NCBI GenBank assembly: GCA_034509925.1
Contig: CM067530.1
Span: 4,163,501-4,227,500 of the forward strand
Direction: 5' to 3'
From: Hirudinaria manillensis
Taxonomy: Eukaryota > Annelida > Clitellata > Hirudinida > Hirudinidae
DNA length: 64,000 nt
This document shows, piece by piece, positions 25,080 through 39,193 of this stretch. The notes under the pieces are model-generated. The model saw only the letters and a program-made list of their open reading frames with translations. It was not told where the DNA came from and did not search any database. A program made the translations under genes and the position numbers. The first letter of the stretch is position 1. Each line of letters starts with the position of its first letter.

Positions 25080-28000
25080 ATGTCACAAGCAGAAATGTCA
25101 CCACAAGTGTGCATGCAAATTTCTTAAAAATTAATTGATTCTGATAACCGCATATAGATGCAATTTTAATATTTAAGGAAGTCGCAGAATGTTTCAAGAA
25201 TTTTATGGAGGGACTGGCCCAGAAATCTAGCCGGCCACCTCGAAACTTAGTGGATTCAGCTTTAATGTTATTGAAAGTCTTGCCAGCTTCAAGAACTGCT
25301 GTCTTAGATTACCTTGGAAGCCTTCATAAAGATTGCTTTAGGGGATATTTGTCAAAACTCCAGAATTCAGAAAAAGGTTTGCCTTTTTACCTACAAATTT
25401 GATAATTTTTGATTAAAGTTTCAATTCAATAAAAGGAATAATCATTGGACTAACTTCCGATCAATAGGTGAGGTAGAAGATAATGATCCCATAATTAAAA
25501 AAATTGATGCTGTGCTAGCAGAACTTATGTGCTCAGAGAATTCAGTGTTCTGGTCATCTATGCTGTCAAAGGTTAGTATCAATCTTTAACCCATCCTTTC
25601 ATTTATAGGTTTATAAGCATGACAGAATGTCCTATTAATTAAGCCAGCCACTAGCATCATCATGAGCTTTGCTATAACATTGTAACCTCATCAACACTAT
25701 TCTCATGTCTCATTTTAACCTCTTTCCTACTAATCATCTCTCAATGACAACAATGTATTTTTAAACAGTGGAGCATAAAAGTACTTGGAGAACTGAGCCA
25801 GGAGTTTTCCAACCACAGAATGTTGCCAGTAGCAACCAATCTGAGTACTCTTCAGGAGCTGATCAAGTTTTGGACTTCTTGTCTGGCTAGCCAATCACTG
25901 GCCACCATACTCTGCAAGTGTCTCTCCAATCTGTATGATACATTGCCTATTTGTTACCGTATTTTAAGCGATAACATAAAATATTTTCAATCCAATCAGG
26001 GACGAGGATGAGATGTATCCGTGCTTTGATTCGCTGCTTGTGAATTCCATGAAATTCTCTCCACACTTCGATTGGGTAGTGGCTTATACAGGGTTTGTTT
26101 GTTACTATGGAACTTGAAAAGTAATCAAGTGTGAAATGATATAACAATCAACTTCTAATTAGAAATAATTGCTTATTAATTTAGACTTACTCCACATCTC
26201 TTAAAATCTCAAAACATTTCAGATCACGTTTTCCGGATGCCATAATAACCAGGATGCTCCAGTGCGGCTTGGTCGACTACCACCAGAACGCCGGCGCATC
26301 TTCACAACAGGCACCCAAACCTGCCCACCCCGTCATGCCCCCTTCTGCTCGGTTGTTCCAGACCCAGGTGCAGGGACCCCCGCCGCCCCCTCTGCCTCCC
26401 GCTCGCGTCCACGGCGACTCGGAGCTCGGAAACGTGTCGAGGATTCCTTCGGTCGTGGGGATCCTCAGCCACCTGGCTTTGGATTTCGAGGAGGAGCTCA
26501 AAGAGAAGATGTCTGCTTTGTTTGAGGTGAGCAAACAGCTATTAATATTACTACTACTAATAATAATAATAATTAATATTTATGAGATGTTGAGTAATAA
26601 TGAGGGAAATTAATTTCTCCTTGAATTCATTTGGGGATTAGGATTAAGGCAAAGATGATTGTATTCTTAATCAATGACAGATTTCTGTATTAAACTCTTA
26701 TAATAAATGATGGCATTAACATAATTTATTGGCAGACGAGCATGCGAGAGGATGCCACGAACGAATACCTGGTTGGACCCTTGTACATCTTCCACCTCGC
26801 ATCACAATCGTTGGTCATCTACAAAGTCGTCGTAAAGGCATTCCTCGAACAAGGTTTTTGTCCTGAATTAATGATAAATAACAGTAATATATGTAAAATA
26901 ATAATATTATTAATACACTAAAACTATTATTACAAGCAATGATATTCATAATAATAATTTTATAATATTAATTATTTAATTAATTACTCCTAGTCGACAT
27001 GTCAACAGTCAACCGACTGGTAGAAAGAGCTCAGAGGAGGAACTTTAGGAATCACATCAATTATGCAAAGTGAGTGATGATTGTCATGATGTGAGTGATG
27101 ATTGTCATGATGAGTATCATGGATATTGATTTAAAGATGCTAATGTTTTATGTATTTTATGTTTTATTATTATCATTATTATTGTTATTTATATTATTAT
27201 CATCAATATTATTTTTATTATTATTCAGTGCAGTCTCGATGATGTCCAAAACTCTCGTCAGAACTGAATGCCATGCATTTGAGGTTATCAACTTTTTCAT
27301 GGACACTGCTGCTTTCAATCATAAAGGTTAGGGTTGAATGATGATGATGATGATGATTGTGGTGGGTGTAATTGTTTATGTCGATAATGTTTATTTGGAA
27401 TTTGCACTTCTTCAGGTGAGAGGCAGGTAGACCAAGTTAAAGGTGTCTCCCCATTACCTGTAGTGTCTAATTTCTGCTGTGATGTCATGGTCAGTCTTTT
27501 TAATCAGAACTTATTACAATTTCATAAATTTTGAATTAAATTTAAGTACAAGTTTAAAATATTCATCTTGGCACAATTAACAGTGTTTTATATGTTATGA
27601 TGACATCAGGAACTATTAAAACCTTTTATTAAAACCTTTTGCCACAGAATGACCTGTGCACGATACTTCAGAAACTGGTCTTCAGTTCGAGTACGAACCT
27701 CTCCTCCGAGGTTCGAATCCTGCTCTCGCTCAGGCATCGATACGTGGACCTCTGTCGTCTGCTTGTCGAAACCAAAGACCGCAGGTGAAGTTTTGCTTTT
27801 GATGTTCTGATTGCGAATCGTAATTTTTCAGTATCTTTGAACGCATTCGGTCATCTGCATTCATTCATTCTTTCATTCATTCATGCAACGTTTTTTTGCT
27901 TACTTTCAGGAGAAATTGGTCATTCAAGTTCTTGGCCTGCTTTTGTGTCGGAGACACGAGAAGAACCGCTAGTGGAATTCTTTCGACAATCTTCATCATG

Positions 28001-30770
28001 GAGTCCAACGTGCCTGAGATGGTTGTTGTTCTTGTAGTGATAATTGATGATTAATATTTGCCAATATTTATTAATTACATTGATTGTTATAATTATATTG
28101 ATCATCACTATTATTATTATAATATAAACATCAAGCTTTCTCCTCAGCTCTCTTGCTTCTTGGAGCTTCAGAAAAGCTGCGAGATTCGTCACGTGGGCAT
28201 CATCTCCAACTGTGCAGATGACCTGCTGTCTGCAATTGAATCGAGCGGAGATGCAAAGTTGAAGGGGGAAATCATCGGGAAGATGCTCGACCTTTGCAGG
28301 TGGGAGATGGATCCAGAGGTTGGAGTCAAGAACAAGGAGCTTTCTTGCAGGTGAGGCTTTCCAATCGGTTGCAAGAAAACCGATTGAAATCGTTTCCAAG
28401 GATAGCACGACTTGAAAATAAAAAGCGCAGCTTTAATTTGACCAAAAAGATTCTAAGATTTTGTAAGTTGTAAACTTTTTTTCATCTTCCAGACAGCCAC
28501 TTTACAAGGCTCTCCAGACGAGAAACCTGCGACTCGTTCTGCTTTCCCGAAATTCCGACTTGGAAACTCGAAAGAACCTCCTCCGACTGCTGAACATCCT
28601 CGGACCTCCGCAGTCCGAGGACGACGTGACGGTCCCCATAAAAGTCGCCAAGGAAGCCGTCGAGTTTTTCTTTTCCATTCTGAAAGAATACGAAGACACG
28701 CAGAAGATGTCTGTCGCCTACGACTGCATCGAGTACCTAAAGAACCTTCCTTCCAACAAAGCAGTCCAAGTGGCAATCATCGTCTGGACTCTTGAGGCTG
28801 CCTTGTCCTCCGAGAATGCGAACCTCTTCGGAGGCGCGAACCAAGAAAACGTCCGAGCATCTGCCGACTGGCTGGAGCCTCTCTTTTCCAAGCCCAATCT
28901 GATGGAGCAGAACAGGATGCTCTCTTCCTCCTGCTCGTCTTTCCAGCTCTTCCACACCGGGGAGATCGGAAGCAGACCGAAGAAGTTCAAACCTACCGAT
29001 CCGACCCCCGAAATTAGGGTGCCATTGAATTGTTTTTCTTATTTTTTGTGAATTTATTTTGTTAAATTTATTTTATTCACGATGCATAATAATACCTTTC
29101 TTTAATACTACTTTGTTGAGATGTCAACCCATAGGTAATCGACCTTTTTTGCAGCTAAACTCCCGATTGGTCCTGGAACTCGTCTGGTCTTGCGGCTGTC
29201 GTTCCCATTCGTCGGACAAGCCGTCCCGGGAAGAGTCCCAATGCACCCGGGATGCCGTGAAGGTCGTGGGTTCGACCCTGGTGGAGTTCGTGATGCCAGA
29301 CGCCCTCCTCAATTCGGTGCAGTGGCCGGATGAGGATTTCCTCAAAACCAGTGCAGAAAGGTTGACGACTTTATTAGCATTTTGATTGGTTTTATTTTTC
29401 ATCAATTTCTTCCTCGCTTCGATGATGTTTTGTTCAAATGAGCCGATTAATTGCTAGACTTTGGAAAGAACAGTGATTGATGCATTAATAGGGTGATTGT
29501 AATTGATGCATTAATAGGGTGATTGTAATTGATGCATTAATAGGGTGATTGTAATTGATGCATAAAATCACTGGTTGCAATTGTTGCATCAATGCAATGG
29601 TTGAAATTGAAAATGTTGTTGTCATTCCAGAGACTTGCATGTCAGGAGAAAGTTTGATGACCACCCACTCCTGTGGCATCTTCTCGAACTCGTCACGACC
29701 TGTGAGTCGTCATCTGTTATTTTTTTTCTTAACCTTATTTTTATTACATTAATAATAATAATAATAATAATATTATATTACAATTATAATAATACCATGG
29801 TAATAATTTTATAATAATGTAATATTATTAATTCGACCCTTCTTTTGTTAACGTTTAATCTGACTTTGACTCGAACTCTGAACGTTAACGACACTAATTT
29901 ATGCTAATGTATTCGCAGCAGCAACCCCCTCGAGCTCTTGGACGTGCCTGTGTATACTTAGGAGTCTCCTTGGCAACCTGATCGTGCAATGGGAATCTTC
30001 ACGGGAGAGCAGTTCAAAGGCACTGCCCCATCTACTGGCGGTCACAGAAAAGGTCATCGAAGGTCTCAGAAGGGTGGGTTATTATTAATTCAGTTGTAGT
30101 TGTCACTGGTTGTGACTGATAAATATATTCATAATATTCTTAATTAATTAATTAATAATAATAATAATAATAAACTGCATAATCATAATTTTTTATTTTG
30201 CACCACACAGTCACAAGTACTACTGGAGCCTTTGAGCCTTTCAGTCGAACTGCTGCCACTTGTCAGTCCTTACGAAGTACACTTGCTGCTCATTAACATA
30301 TGGAGATACATCAAGGTTGTTCATTAGCATATGTAAATTTATTGATAATGTTTATAATTATTGGCGTGGTTAACGATGGAATGAAAGTAATTGTCAAAGT
30401 AATTTCAATATTTGCTTAATAATGAGTTAATGTATTAATAATATTGGTTATGATTCAATAATGGCTTAATAACAAGTTAAAATATTAATAATATTGGTTA
30501 TGATTGTCAGGAATATTGTCCCCAGACAGGTGTTAAAAAGGCATTTGGTGAGTTTTTGCTTGATTAATTGGGTTGTCTTTGAATAATAAGTTGTTGCCTA
30601 AGCTCATAATTAATTAATTAGTTCAGTTAAAGTGAACATTATATGTTAATTGTTATCTTTTCGTTGTATTTTCAGCCTGCCCTCCAAAAATTTTAGATGT
30701 GGTTCATGCCATAATTCAAAACAACATAGAACATTGTGGTCACCTCTTCGCCCTTTTTTTCTCAGCTTGA
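25080..30770 (+). CDS. INTS5: Integrator complex subunit 5
   Basis: Twenty exons: 25080-25106, 25178-25376, 25468-25571, 25769-25932, 26000-26092, 26223-26526, 26736-26853, 26994-27069, 27229-27326, 27416-27489, 27648-27784, 27910-28021, 28148-28350, 28493-29018, 29155-29360, 29631-29701, 29919-30073, 30211-30315, 30511-30547, 30676-30770. The product is 967 residues against about 1,020 in human. Recognisable INTS5 blocks are SPHFDWVVAYTG, FPDAIITRMLQCGL, IPSVVGILSHLA, NANLFGG, LFHTGEIG and SPYEVHLLLINIW. Integrator is a nuclear complex that cleaves snRNA and nascent RNAs and attenuates RNA polymerase II; INTS5 is a helical-repeat scaffold subunit. The nine-codon first exon gives MSQAEMSPQ, which joins in phase to a start like that of other INTS5 proteins; its donor (GTGTGC) is weak. 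Exon 12 has a frame question (see findings). AATAAA lies at 30778. Confidence 0.92.
29478..29563. repeat. 26-bp minisatellite, ~3.3 copies, in INTS5 intron 15
   Basis: A 26-base unit beginning TGATGCATTAATAGGG is repeated three times almost perfectly and then truncated. It lies between exons 15 and 16 of INTS5. Confidence 0.92.
30395..30505. repeat. ~55-60-bp tandem duplication in INTS5 intron 18
   Basis: Two imperfect copies ending in ATATTGGTTATGATT lie directly before the acceptor of the 37-base exon 30511-30547. Part of the second copy now serves as the region just upstream of that acceptor. Confidence 0.75.
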
Positions 30771-30940
30771 TTCAAGAAATAAAATACTGTTGCACTTTTA
30801 ATGGAAGTTAAAATAAAAGTAATTTGTTTATTTTTTGTACATGATTTTAATAGGAACCTTGATTTTAATTGTCTTGTGTCTGAGGGTTGGCAATTATGTG
30901 TTGCAGTAGAGAAGTTATTAGCTATTAGTAGCTCCAGTGA

Positions 30941-31222
30941 TTATGAAAATGGGACGGTTTTGATTGTTTTCTTTGAAGTTGGAAGGTTGTGGTCTGACAA
31001 TTCTGGAGAGGTCGCCAATTGTGTTCCAGAATTAAGTAGCCTCGCCAAAAATAGACCTAGCGGATTTAACACGTTTTTCATGAAGTTATCTTCTGCTACT
31101 GTTAATGTTTTTGTAAACGGTGGAAATATGATGAGAAGCACATTCATCGCCATGAAAGACATTCCTATATGGGGTATGACGCTACAAAGAAACGCAGGAA
31201 TTAATAATTTTTGCAGCATCAA
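30941..31222 (-). CDS. Possible small two-helix membrane protein (hypothetical)
   Basis: A 93-codon minus-strand frame lies between the 3' end of INTS5 and the start of Vav. The N-terminal half is strongly hydrophobic (KLLIPAFLCSVIPHIG, then MNVLLIIFPPF), followed by a polar tail ending KKTIKTVPFS. An AATAAA in the correct orientation lies just downstream (minus strand, about 30831-30826). An acceptor-like TTTCTTTGTAG at about 31195 suggests it could be a 3' exon rather than a whole gene, but no upstream exon joins in phase. A 152-codon plus-strand frame overlaps it and cannot be excluded as the true signal. I do not recognise a family. Confidence 0.3.
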   Translation of the reverse strand: MMLQKLLIPAFLCSVIPHIGMSFMAMNVLLIIFPPFTKTLTVAEDNFMKNVLNPLGLFLARLLNSGTQLATSPELSDHNLPTSKKTIKTVPFS

Positions 31223-31684
31223 AAACTATTCGACTCATAACGATTATTTTCTGATTTAAATCTGGAATGGTTTAATATTGATTTTTGGTAAAGCATAAAT
31301 TAAGCACTTGTTTATTTGTAGAGTAGTTGTCAACATTTATCTCGTTGACGGCGGCTCTCGGTGGCGGGGTCTGTATGCTCAGAAGATGGATAATTAAATT
31401 TAAACTGTCGGATTGCTTTTCTGCTCTTCGAATTATTGACGATAGAGTTTCTGTTTTAAGTTTATGCATCATCGATTCCGGACATCGAGCAAAGATTTCT
31501 TTTGGGGTATTTTTTTTTTATTGGGACTTGCGATATCAAATCCAATGTTGGTGCATTTTTGGAGATGTTACTGAATAGCCGCCGGTTGTGAATCGATCCG
31601 TTTGATTTCTTAAATATCTCAACTCGCTGGACGAAATCATCGGTTTGATAAATTTAATCTATTAAAACAAATTGGAAAGAAGTA

Positions 31685-33034
31685 ATGGCGAAATCAGACG
31701 ACTGGAAGTTGTGCGTGGATTGGTTGCTGCGCCTGAAGTTGATCTCACGCAGCCACAGGGTAGCCTCTGCAGACTCCGAACCCACGGATTTGGTCATCTT
31801 GCTCAGGGATGGCATCCTACTCTGCGAACTGATCAACAAGCTGTCGCCGATGGCAATCGATCCTAAAGATTACTGCAGAAGGCCTCAGATGTCTGAGGTG
31901 CTGATGACACATTATTATCATAATATTTATCTTTCAATTGTTTACAGAGTCATTATTTTCAAATTAATCACAGTTATATCTTTATTGATGGTGGTATTAT
32001 TGCTGTTATTATTATGATTGTTATTTTTTGCTGTTATTGCTTTTATGATTGCAGAGTAATTTTTGTTTTGAATGCAGTCCACAGATCATATTCAGATCAA
32101 CATATTCAAATGAATTTTAGGCCTGATGTAATTATTATAGATCATAAAATAAATTTAATGATTTTATTTTATTGGTTATTATTTTCATAAAAATTAGCAT
32201 AAAAATATTTAATTCATTTGAATATTCATTCAATTCTAACAAACATCTTCCATATTTTCTTTCATCAAACAATGCTTACGTTTGAAAACATCATATATCA
32301 TTCACGACACGAATTGATATTTTAAATTAAATGACATTTGAAGTCTTTAAAATCTAATTTCTAAATAAACATAATTTTTTTTTATGTTGAACTGCTACAA
32401 ACTCTTCGAACGAACGGATTGGCGGGGCCGTCTGCATTCTCGGTCATCGATGCCGTCGATGTTATTAATTATTATTAAACAAATTATTCATAAATTATTA
32501 TTTGTTAAAGTAAAAATAATTAACATTTCATTTCCTAATCATATAAATAATAATTCATATTTGTTTGTCTTGAAGTTCCTCTGCCTCAGGAACATCAGGG
32601 TCTTCCTTCAGTCCTGCAAAAACGTCTTCAGACTGTCTGACCATGACCTTTTTGAACCCAGTGACCTCTACGAAATGAAAGACTTTCCTAAGGTTGGAAT
32701 GACTTCTGAGAAATGTATTCATTCATCCGTCCATCCATCTGTCCATTATCTGTTTCATCATCATCATCATCATCATCATCATTATTATTATTATTATTAT
32801 TGTTATTATTATTATTATTATCGTCATTATCTTTGTCGTCTTCGTCATTATCACATTATCATTGATTCGTGCAGTGCCCTCTGAGACTGCTTTGTTTTCT
32901 GTTTCCAAATTTATCTTTCTGATGGGATGATTGCTTCTGACATATTACGACAACAACAACAATAATAATAACAATAATAACGATAATAACAATATTAAGT
33001 ATACTGTTTTTCAATAATATAAAAGATTAAAGAC

Positions 33035-33072
<38 letters not shown>

Positions 33073-34340
33073 GAAATAGTAATTGTTTAAAACACCAACA
33101 TGTTCCATGAGAGTGCAAGTGAAACAATGGCAACCATTATGCCAGCATTAAAGTTTAGATCAATAACAAGGCATTTATGACGGCGACGATGATGATTGTG
33201 ATGACGCTGATTATGATTGCGATGATGATGATGACGATGATGATGATGATGATGATGATAATGATGACAGTATAAGCACAGCAATGTTTGAAAATGGCAT
33301 CGCTAGAACTAAAAACACTGTTGGTGTTTTGATGCAGGATTGAGATTAATTGCAAACACATTCTCCCCTCCGTGATGATGATGGTGATGGTGATGATGAT
33401 GATACTGACGAAGGCGATGATGATGATGATGACGATGATGTCCTCATCCATACGTTCACTCATGCACACGTATTATTAAACGTCACAGACGCGCACATCT
33501 TCCAAGTGCAGAGTCACCTGTCCTTGCAAGAGTTTGTAGGCGTTTTGAACATTTTTGTTTTTTTTTAATGTCTGTGGATGGACTGATGGGTTGTTGAATG
33601 AGGTAAGCATTCGTCACCATTATTCTCAATTCATTAGAAAGATCGTCATCATTATCATCATCGTCGTCGTCTTCATCATCATCATCATCATCATCGCTCT
33701 TCCAAAGAACACGTCTTTAGTTGTTTCCTGCAAGCTCCTTCAATTAAGACACGTTTCAGTACTTTTAAAGTGAAATTGAATGGAATTGCATTGCATTGTT
33801 TGCTTGTTGTTATTGTTGTTGCTGCTGTTGTTAGCGATTGATGATCATTGATGGTCGCCTTATTACCCATTATTCATCATCATCATCGTTGTCGTCGTCA
33901 CCTTCAGATTAAACCATATTAATCTGCATCAACGTGACCTCCTGAAGCCCTGATGACAGTGATGATGATGATGATGATGACGATGGCGATGGTGATCGAT
34001 AGTGGTAGTGATCGATGGTAATGGTGACGGTGGTTATGACTGAGGATGGTTATCATAATCATGATCTACTACTTTTCAGACGTGTAATATTACACTGCAC
34101 TACTTTTCCGTCTCCAGTATTTGGAGCATGTTCTAAAAAATTGACCCTTCACTTTATTCCATCCATGTATCCATCCATCCGTCTGCCCGTTCGTCCCTCA
34201 ATCCATCCATCTACCCATCCATCCATCCGTCTGCCCATCCGTACGTCCGTCCGTCCTTCAATCCATCATTTATCCACAAATAAAACAAGTTTGGAAGTAA
34301 TTTCTTTTCAAACGACAATAAACGATTACCAAGCAACGTG

Positions 34341-34374
<34 letters not shown>

Positions 34375-34819
34375 GTTGCCATCGATATCATCATCGTCGT
34401 CGTCACTATTAGAATGATGAATGGTCAACTAGAAAAGAGTCACATTCTTCTATTCATTCGTGACCTGTTAAGTCATGCGTGTCATCGTAAAGATCATCAC
34501 CGTCGTCATCGTTATCATAGTTATGTAATAAAATTAAAATTTAATGTCATTCCCAGGTGGTACATACGTTGTCCCTTGTTTCAAGGTCAGACCTTTGCAG
34601 GCTGCTGGAAATAGGGTGAGTATTCGACGGTGATGACGACGACGATGATGACGATGATGATGATGATGATGATGGTGAACGGTGATGATGTGGGCTCTGA
34701 CATCAGTTGAAAGAATTGATGACGACTTTCAGATGGATTGGAGTCAGAATTGTTCCTGAGATTGAAGGCAGAATGGTCTGCTGATACCTTTGATGTCAGT
34801 CATGCAACCGTCGTGACGG

Positions 34820-34853
<34 letters not shown>

Positions 34854-36208
34854 GTTGTGGTGGTCATGATAATGACGATGATGGTGACGAAGAGGACGAT
34901 GAGAACTTGTGGTTGTCGTTGAAGATCTTTCAAGTTCCTGCAATTATTAATAACCATCGAGTGCAGTGCAATCAATCATTTGGGTCAATCATCATCATCG
35001 TCACCATCATCATCACCCTCATCATCGACGCATTCGTCATCATAATCATCAGCTCCGAGTTCGTCCTCTTCTCAAACTTTGCCTCACTTCTTCGAGAGTG
35101 GGAGGATTGACAGGTTCTTTGATTGAATGGATGTGATGATGACGACGACGAAGATGAAGGCGGTGATGATGATGACGGCGACGATGAGAGATGGGAATCG
35201 AAACTGGGTCTCTCGGTCGACGTGTGGTTTTAGTTGCTGTTGTAAATCACTGTCGTCGTCGTTAATGTTATTATTATTATTTTTAGTAATATTATTATTA
35301 TTGTTATTATTATTTTTATTATTATTATTATTATTTTTAGTAATATTATTATTATTATCGTCATCACCATACGTCAATTAATTCAAGGCCGCTTGTCAAC
35401 ATTGTTACTGGCAGCCGAGACCACTCGGACTCAACGTCTCGAGACATTGTAGGCAGTTGCTATTCATCGGTTCTCATGAATAATGCATGATTGATTGATT
35501 AATTAATTAACGTAATTGCTATCCTTGTCAGTTAACATTCATGAGACTATGTGAGACTGATAAATTATTCATGAACCTCTCAGACCCTTCTACACGAGTT
35601 CCAAGTCACAGTCATCCACCTATTACAATGCCCCGTCTACTCTCAGCAAGTCAGTTGATGATTAATAACAATAATAATAATAATGATAATAATAATAATA
35701 ATAATTGCTAAATAATATAATAATACTAATATTGATAATAATAATAATAATAATTGTTTTCATCATCATCATGGCAGTTTCAGAGCCTGTTGTGACAAGA
35801 GCCATTACAGTTCCAATGGTCAGAAGGATGAAGGTGACGTCTATGGACGGCTGGTGGATTTCCAACCAATCAACAGGGTGGGTTGATGATGATGATGATG
35901 ATGACGATGAGATGATGCAGTGATGGTGATGATTGCTTGTATTGACGATTGAATTGTTGACATTTTGATGGAATCTATTATTGTCATTTTCATCATCCAT
36001 CTCCAAGGCTTGCAGAATTCACCACCATCGTCGTCGTCATCATCGTCATAATCATCATCATCGCAATCATCATCATCATCATCATCATAGTCGTAATGGC
36101 AGGAACCAGTGGTCCTCTCCAAAAGAGAGAAGTGTGTCTTGGAGCTCGTCACCACAGAGAAGAATTTCACGGATGCCCTGCAGATGATTAAAACGGTTAT
36201 TCATCATC

Positions 36209-36239
<31 letters not shown>

Positions 36240-39148
36240 GCACCATCATCTTCTACATCATCGAAGTCGTTGACACTAATACTTTGATCTCAATGGCTGT
36301 GATTAATTTTTTTTCCTTGGATCTGCTGCAGGGGGACTTGAAGGTTTTTTTTGTCTGAGAATGAGTTTGTCGGGTGGGTGGGTTGGGTTGGGTTGGGGGA
36401 GCTAGTTCGTAGATGAGTGAGTGGCCACTGTGTGGTGGATAATACTCAGGGATGAGTTGTATGAATTATTAAAAGTACATAACAGGTGGCAGGTGTGTGT
36501 GGCAATCTTATGAATATTCATCTGACGAATCTTGTGAACCACCGTGATAATGCCCCTTTAGGAGATGGTCTTATATTGCATCATCATCATCATCTTCATC
36601 GTCGTCGTCATCATCAATCGTGCTCATAGCTGTTGGTGTTGTTTACAGTTCTTCATGAAACCTTTGAAGGAGATATTGTCTCAAAAAGATTATGACGTCA
36701 TATTTCTAGGAATCGAGGTGAATTCGTTTTGACGATTTATTCAATTATTATTAGTTTTAATTAATTATTAGTTTGAACTAATTATATCGTTGCAAATAAT
36801 GACGATAATATTATTAATAATATTTTATTGCAATAACAACGAGCGAACGATTTTATCTCCGTCAATTTAATAATAATAATAATAACAATAATAATAATAA
36901 TAATAACCGCATCTCGCGCAGCACCTGCACTCCGTTCACAGCGGTTTCTATGAGGACTTGAAGAAGGCTCACGAGAACTCAACAGCAGACGAAAGGTATT
37001 CAATGTCCTCTCTGACGATTCCCGACTGCTTCATAACCTGGAAGGAGAGGTTCCTCATGTACGGCGAGTACTGCTCCAACCTCCCCAAGGGTCAGAACGT
37101 ACTCGACGACCTCTGCGCCTCCGACCCCCTCGTCGGAAAGAAGGTCGAGGTGAGAGAATCGGGTCGGCGATCGGCCGTTCCGCTCCGGTCGTTTCTTAAT
37201 TTATTATGATTTATTCGCACGCGCTTCGTTCAGGACAGCCAATTGGAAGCCAACGAGGGACGATTCAAACTGAGGGATTTGCTCTCCGTGCCCATGCAAA
37301 GGGTGCTCAAGTACCATCTGTTTCTAAAGGTAGGTGGGGATTAATAGATTATGATAATGTACTTGATTGAAAATTAATTATTAATCAATGTTTAATGAAT
37401 AAATCATCATCATTACCAGGAACTGATAAAGAACACGGATAAAAACCACCCCGAATTGAAGAGCCTGGAGAGAGCACTGGATGAAATACAGGTGTGTGTC
37501 GTCATCAACATCATCATCATCATCATCATCTACCTAATCATCAGTAACAGTCATGGCATTTGTTGCAATTATTCCAGGACCTTTCCTTGTATGTTAATGA
37601 AGTCAAAAGGGACAACGAGGCTCTCCTGCTATTGGAGGAAATTGAACACAGGTGAACGCCATAAAATATCTCTGGCCAATCGACATGCTTTGCCTTAATT
37701 ATGATAATGAATTATCGTTTACAGCATCACAGGATATCAAATGGTGAGCCAAAGTGGCAATTGATTAAGAGTGATTGAACATTAATTGATTGATTGATTG
37801 ATTGGCTTCAATCCAGCCAGAGAACATGTCCCTCAAAGACTATGGTAAGCTGCTAATGGATGGCGAACTTAAACTGAAAGCCCACTCCGACTACAAAACC
37901 AAAAACAGGTGCCCATACATTAAATGGTCCATTACTTGTCCATGTAGGACTTGTAGGAGGAGTCACGATCGTCCAGCCCGGCCAATAGAATTGCTGTCGA
38001 CAGAATTTTAGCGCATTAAAGAGTGCATGATTTATAAATTAATTGATGAAATTCTTATTATAATTGTTATTTGGGAGTTGGGAGTATATTATAATTTGTT
38101 ATTTTCTCTGTTATGTATTTTAAATGTTATTTTAAATATTAATTTAATCTTAATTAAATATAAATTTATCATATCCTCAGATATGTCTTCCTCTTTGACA
38201 AGGCCCTCCTACTCTGCAAGATCAAAGTGAGATCAATAATCGATCGAGACCGACCGTTCATTATAGTATTAATTATTATTTATTAATTAATTGTTATTTA
38301 TTAATTATTATTATTATTATTTATTATGCCAATTAATTTTTTCAGTGATCACCAATATGATTACAATGTTTTTGTAAAAACAATTTCTGTTTATTTATGC
38401 AGGGTGTGTTGTATAGTTTCAAAAATGCATTGGCTGTGTCTTCCTTTGATGTTGAAGATGTCAACATCAAGGAAAAGGAAAGAGTGAGTTGATGATTATT
38501 ATTAACATTATTATTATTATTATTGTTTCCATTATTATTATTGTTATTATTACCATTATTATTATTCTTATTATTATTATAACTAATTATAAATAACTAT
38601 TGAAATCCATTTTTGTAGAATTTTGGTTTCACTTTCATACTTGGTGAGAAGAACAGAGAGAATGCGTACACCATCGGTTGTAAGACCATCGAACTGAGGA
38701 ACAAGTGGATTGAAGCCATCAGGAAAGCTCAGTCAGTATCATCATCATCATGACCACCTTTTGCTATTATTATTATTATTATTATTATTGTTGTTGTTGT
38801 TATTATTAGTCTCAATTTTGTAAAGAAATAACAATTACATCAGTAATTAAATGAAAAGGAAAATATAAATAATTAACGTTATTAATAATATATATAATTA
38901 TATACAATTATAAATAATTAATGACATTTGTTAAAGTGATTAAAATTAATAATTAGTATTATTACAACATTCATGTAATGTTGTATCATTCTATTGAATA
39001 GAGACAACTTCAGTCCACCTCATGCACAGAACCAACTGCACGACTTCCAAATGACCAGCTTCAAGGAACCCACGATCTGTGACGTGTGTCGTAAGCTGCT
39101 CAGGCAAGTTGACGGGTTTATTGTTGTTATTATTATTAGTATTATCAA

Positions 39149-39193
<45 letters not shown>

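Noticed and set aside
27700..27720. GGTTCGAATCC B-box match
   Set aside because: It lies inside INTS5 exon 11, where the reading frame explains it. No tRNA-like flanks are present.
33155..33469. Frames with poly-Ile, poly-Asp and poly-His runs
   Set aside because: They are translations of GAT/ATC/ATT microsatellites. The same applies to similar frames near 16538, 35084, 35662, 39020 and 52205.
32750..36245. Repeated short units suggestive of a CRISPR array
   Set aside because: These are simple trinucleotide repeats without unique spacers of constant length, in an animal genome.
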